Shown here piece after piece: positions 63,809 through 64,000 of a DNA stretch of 64,000 bases. The notes under the pieces are model-generated. The model was given only the letters and a program-made list of their open reading frames with translations. It had not been told where the DNA came from and did not search any database. A program made the position numbers and the translations under genes. This stretch comes from Pseudohongiella sp. (GTDB lineage: Bacteria; Pseudomonadota; Gammaproteobacteria; Pseudomonadales; Pseudohongiellaceae), in the NCBI RefSeq assembly GCF_011050365.1, contig NZ_DRFV01000008.1, positions 248,001-312,000 of the forward strand. Reading direction: 5' to 3'. How positions within the stretch are numbered: the stretch's first letter is position 1; every line of letters begins with the position of its first letter.

Positions 63809-64000
63809 TCGTGCCGGCGATCAGGTCATGGCGTGGCGAAGCATTCAATCAGGTACCCGATTCTGATAACCGTATACATTCCGACGAACTTGCCAGAGAG
63901 TATGGTTTTACCGGCGCATTGGTGCCCGGTGTAACAGTTTCGGCTTATCTGATTCAGCCTGCGGTAACAGCCTGGGGACTGCATTGGCTGGAGCGCGGCG
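63793..64000 (+). CDS. MaoC-like hotdog protein, C-terminus cut by window edge
   Basis: The frame from 63793 is open to the window edge. The segment IHSDELAREYGFTGALVPGVTVSAYL resembles the catalytic Asp/His region of MaoC-like enoyl-CoA hydratase proteins. The ATG at 63793 overlaps the upstream stop by 16 bases; a GTG at 63811 after that stop is an alternative. Neither has a strong ribosome site. Only about 69 residues can be seen, so family assignment is tentative. Confidence 0.5.
   Translation, partial: MGPEIVVPAIRSWRGEAFNQVPDSDNRIHSDELAREYGFTGALVPGVTVSAYLIQPAVTAWGLHWLERG

Overview
The window looks like chromosomal DNA of a free-living, probably aquatic or marine gammaproteobacterium. The evidence is the gene order: rppH-ptsP-lgt-thyA-folA, and the reverse-strand run proC-yggT-metX-metW-rdgB-hemW, both resemble Pseudomonas-type neighbourhoods. 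The base composition is moderately GC-rich, and a predicted ice-binding protein fits a cold or marine habitat. I could not run a phylogenetic placement, so the lineage is inference. I saw no transposase, integrase, CRISPR array, tRNA or rRNA gene.

Layout. 1-5.3 kb: small conserved genes, a TraB/GumN protein, a rubrerythrin/DUF3501 pair, an unusual fusion of a histone-H1-like Lys/Ala/Pro-rich tail to a SlyD-type prolyl isomerase, and a Tat-exported molybdenum oxidoreductase. 5.3-20.8 kb: core housekeeping genes for RNA decapping, nitrogen PTS, lipoprotein modification, thymidylate/folate, arginine, haem radical-SAM, nucleotide sanitation, methionine and proline. 20.8-29.7 kb: an ABC-2 exporter pair and the gltBD glutamate synthase operon. 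29.7-42.2 kb: an orphan cytochrome b with a coupled small gene, a phosphodiesterase, a DEAD-box helicase, and a run of small redox and detoxification genes. That run includes an acetyltransferase next to a histone-deacetylase-family hydrolase and an exported MsrA. 42.4-51.4 kb: accessory genes, including a probable halohydrin dehalogenase, a two-component system, a probable delta-class carbonic anhydrase, and a CDGSH-FMN glutamate-synthase-like fusion. 51.4-64 kb: two tandem exported ureohydrolases (one with an intact metal site, one degenerate), katG, an in-frame amidotransferase-cyclase fusion, an ice-binding protein, a YghU-type glutathione transferase and rlmA. The window starts and ends inside genes.

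How the genes work together. The 5.8-20.8 kb block supplies standard metabolism. gltBD supplies the real glutamate synthase, so the CDGSH-FMN fusion at 49.5 kb is probably not the main glutamate producer. Rubrerythrin, KatG, MsrA, the redoxin, the GFA protein and YghU suggest peroxide and electrophile stress. The most unusual items are the H1-SlyD fusion (2865-4085), the halohydrin dehalogenase signature (44258-44938), the catalytic plus pseudo ureohydrolase pair (51489-54606) and the amidotransferase-cyclase fusion with a buried signal peptide (57402-59108). Family names come from sequence reading without database searches.
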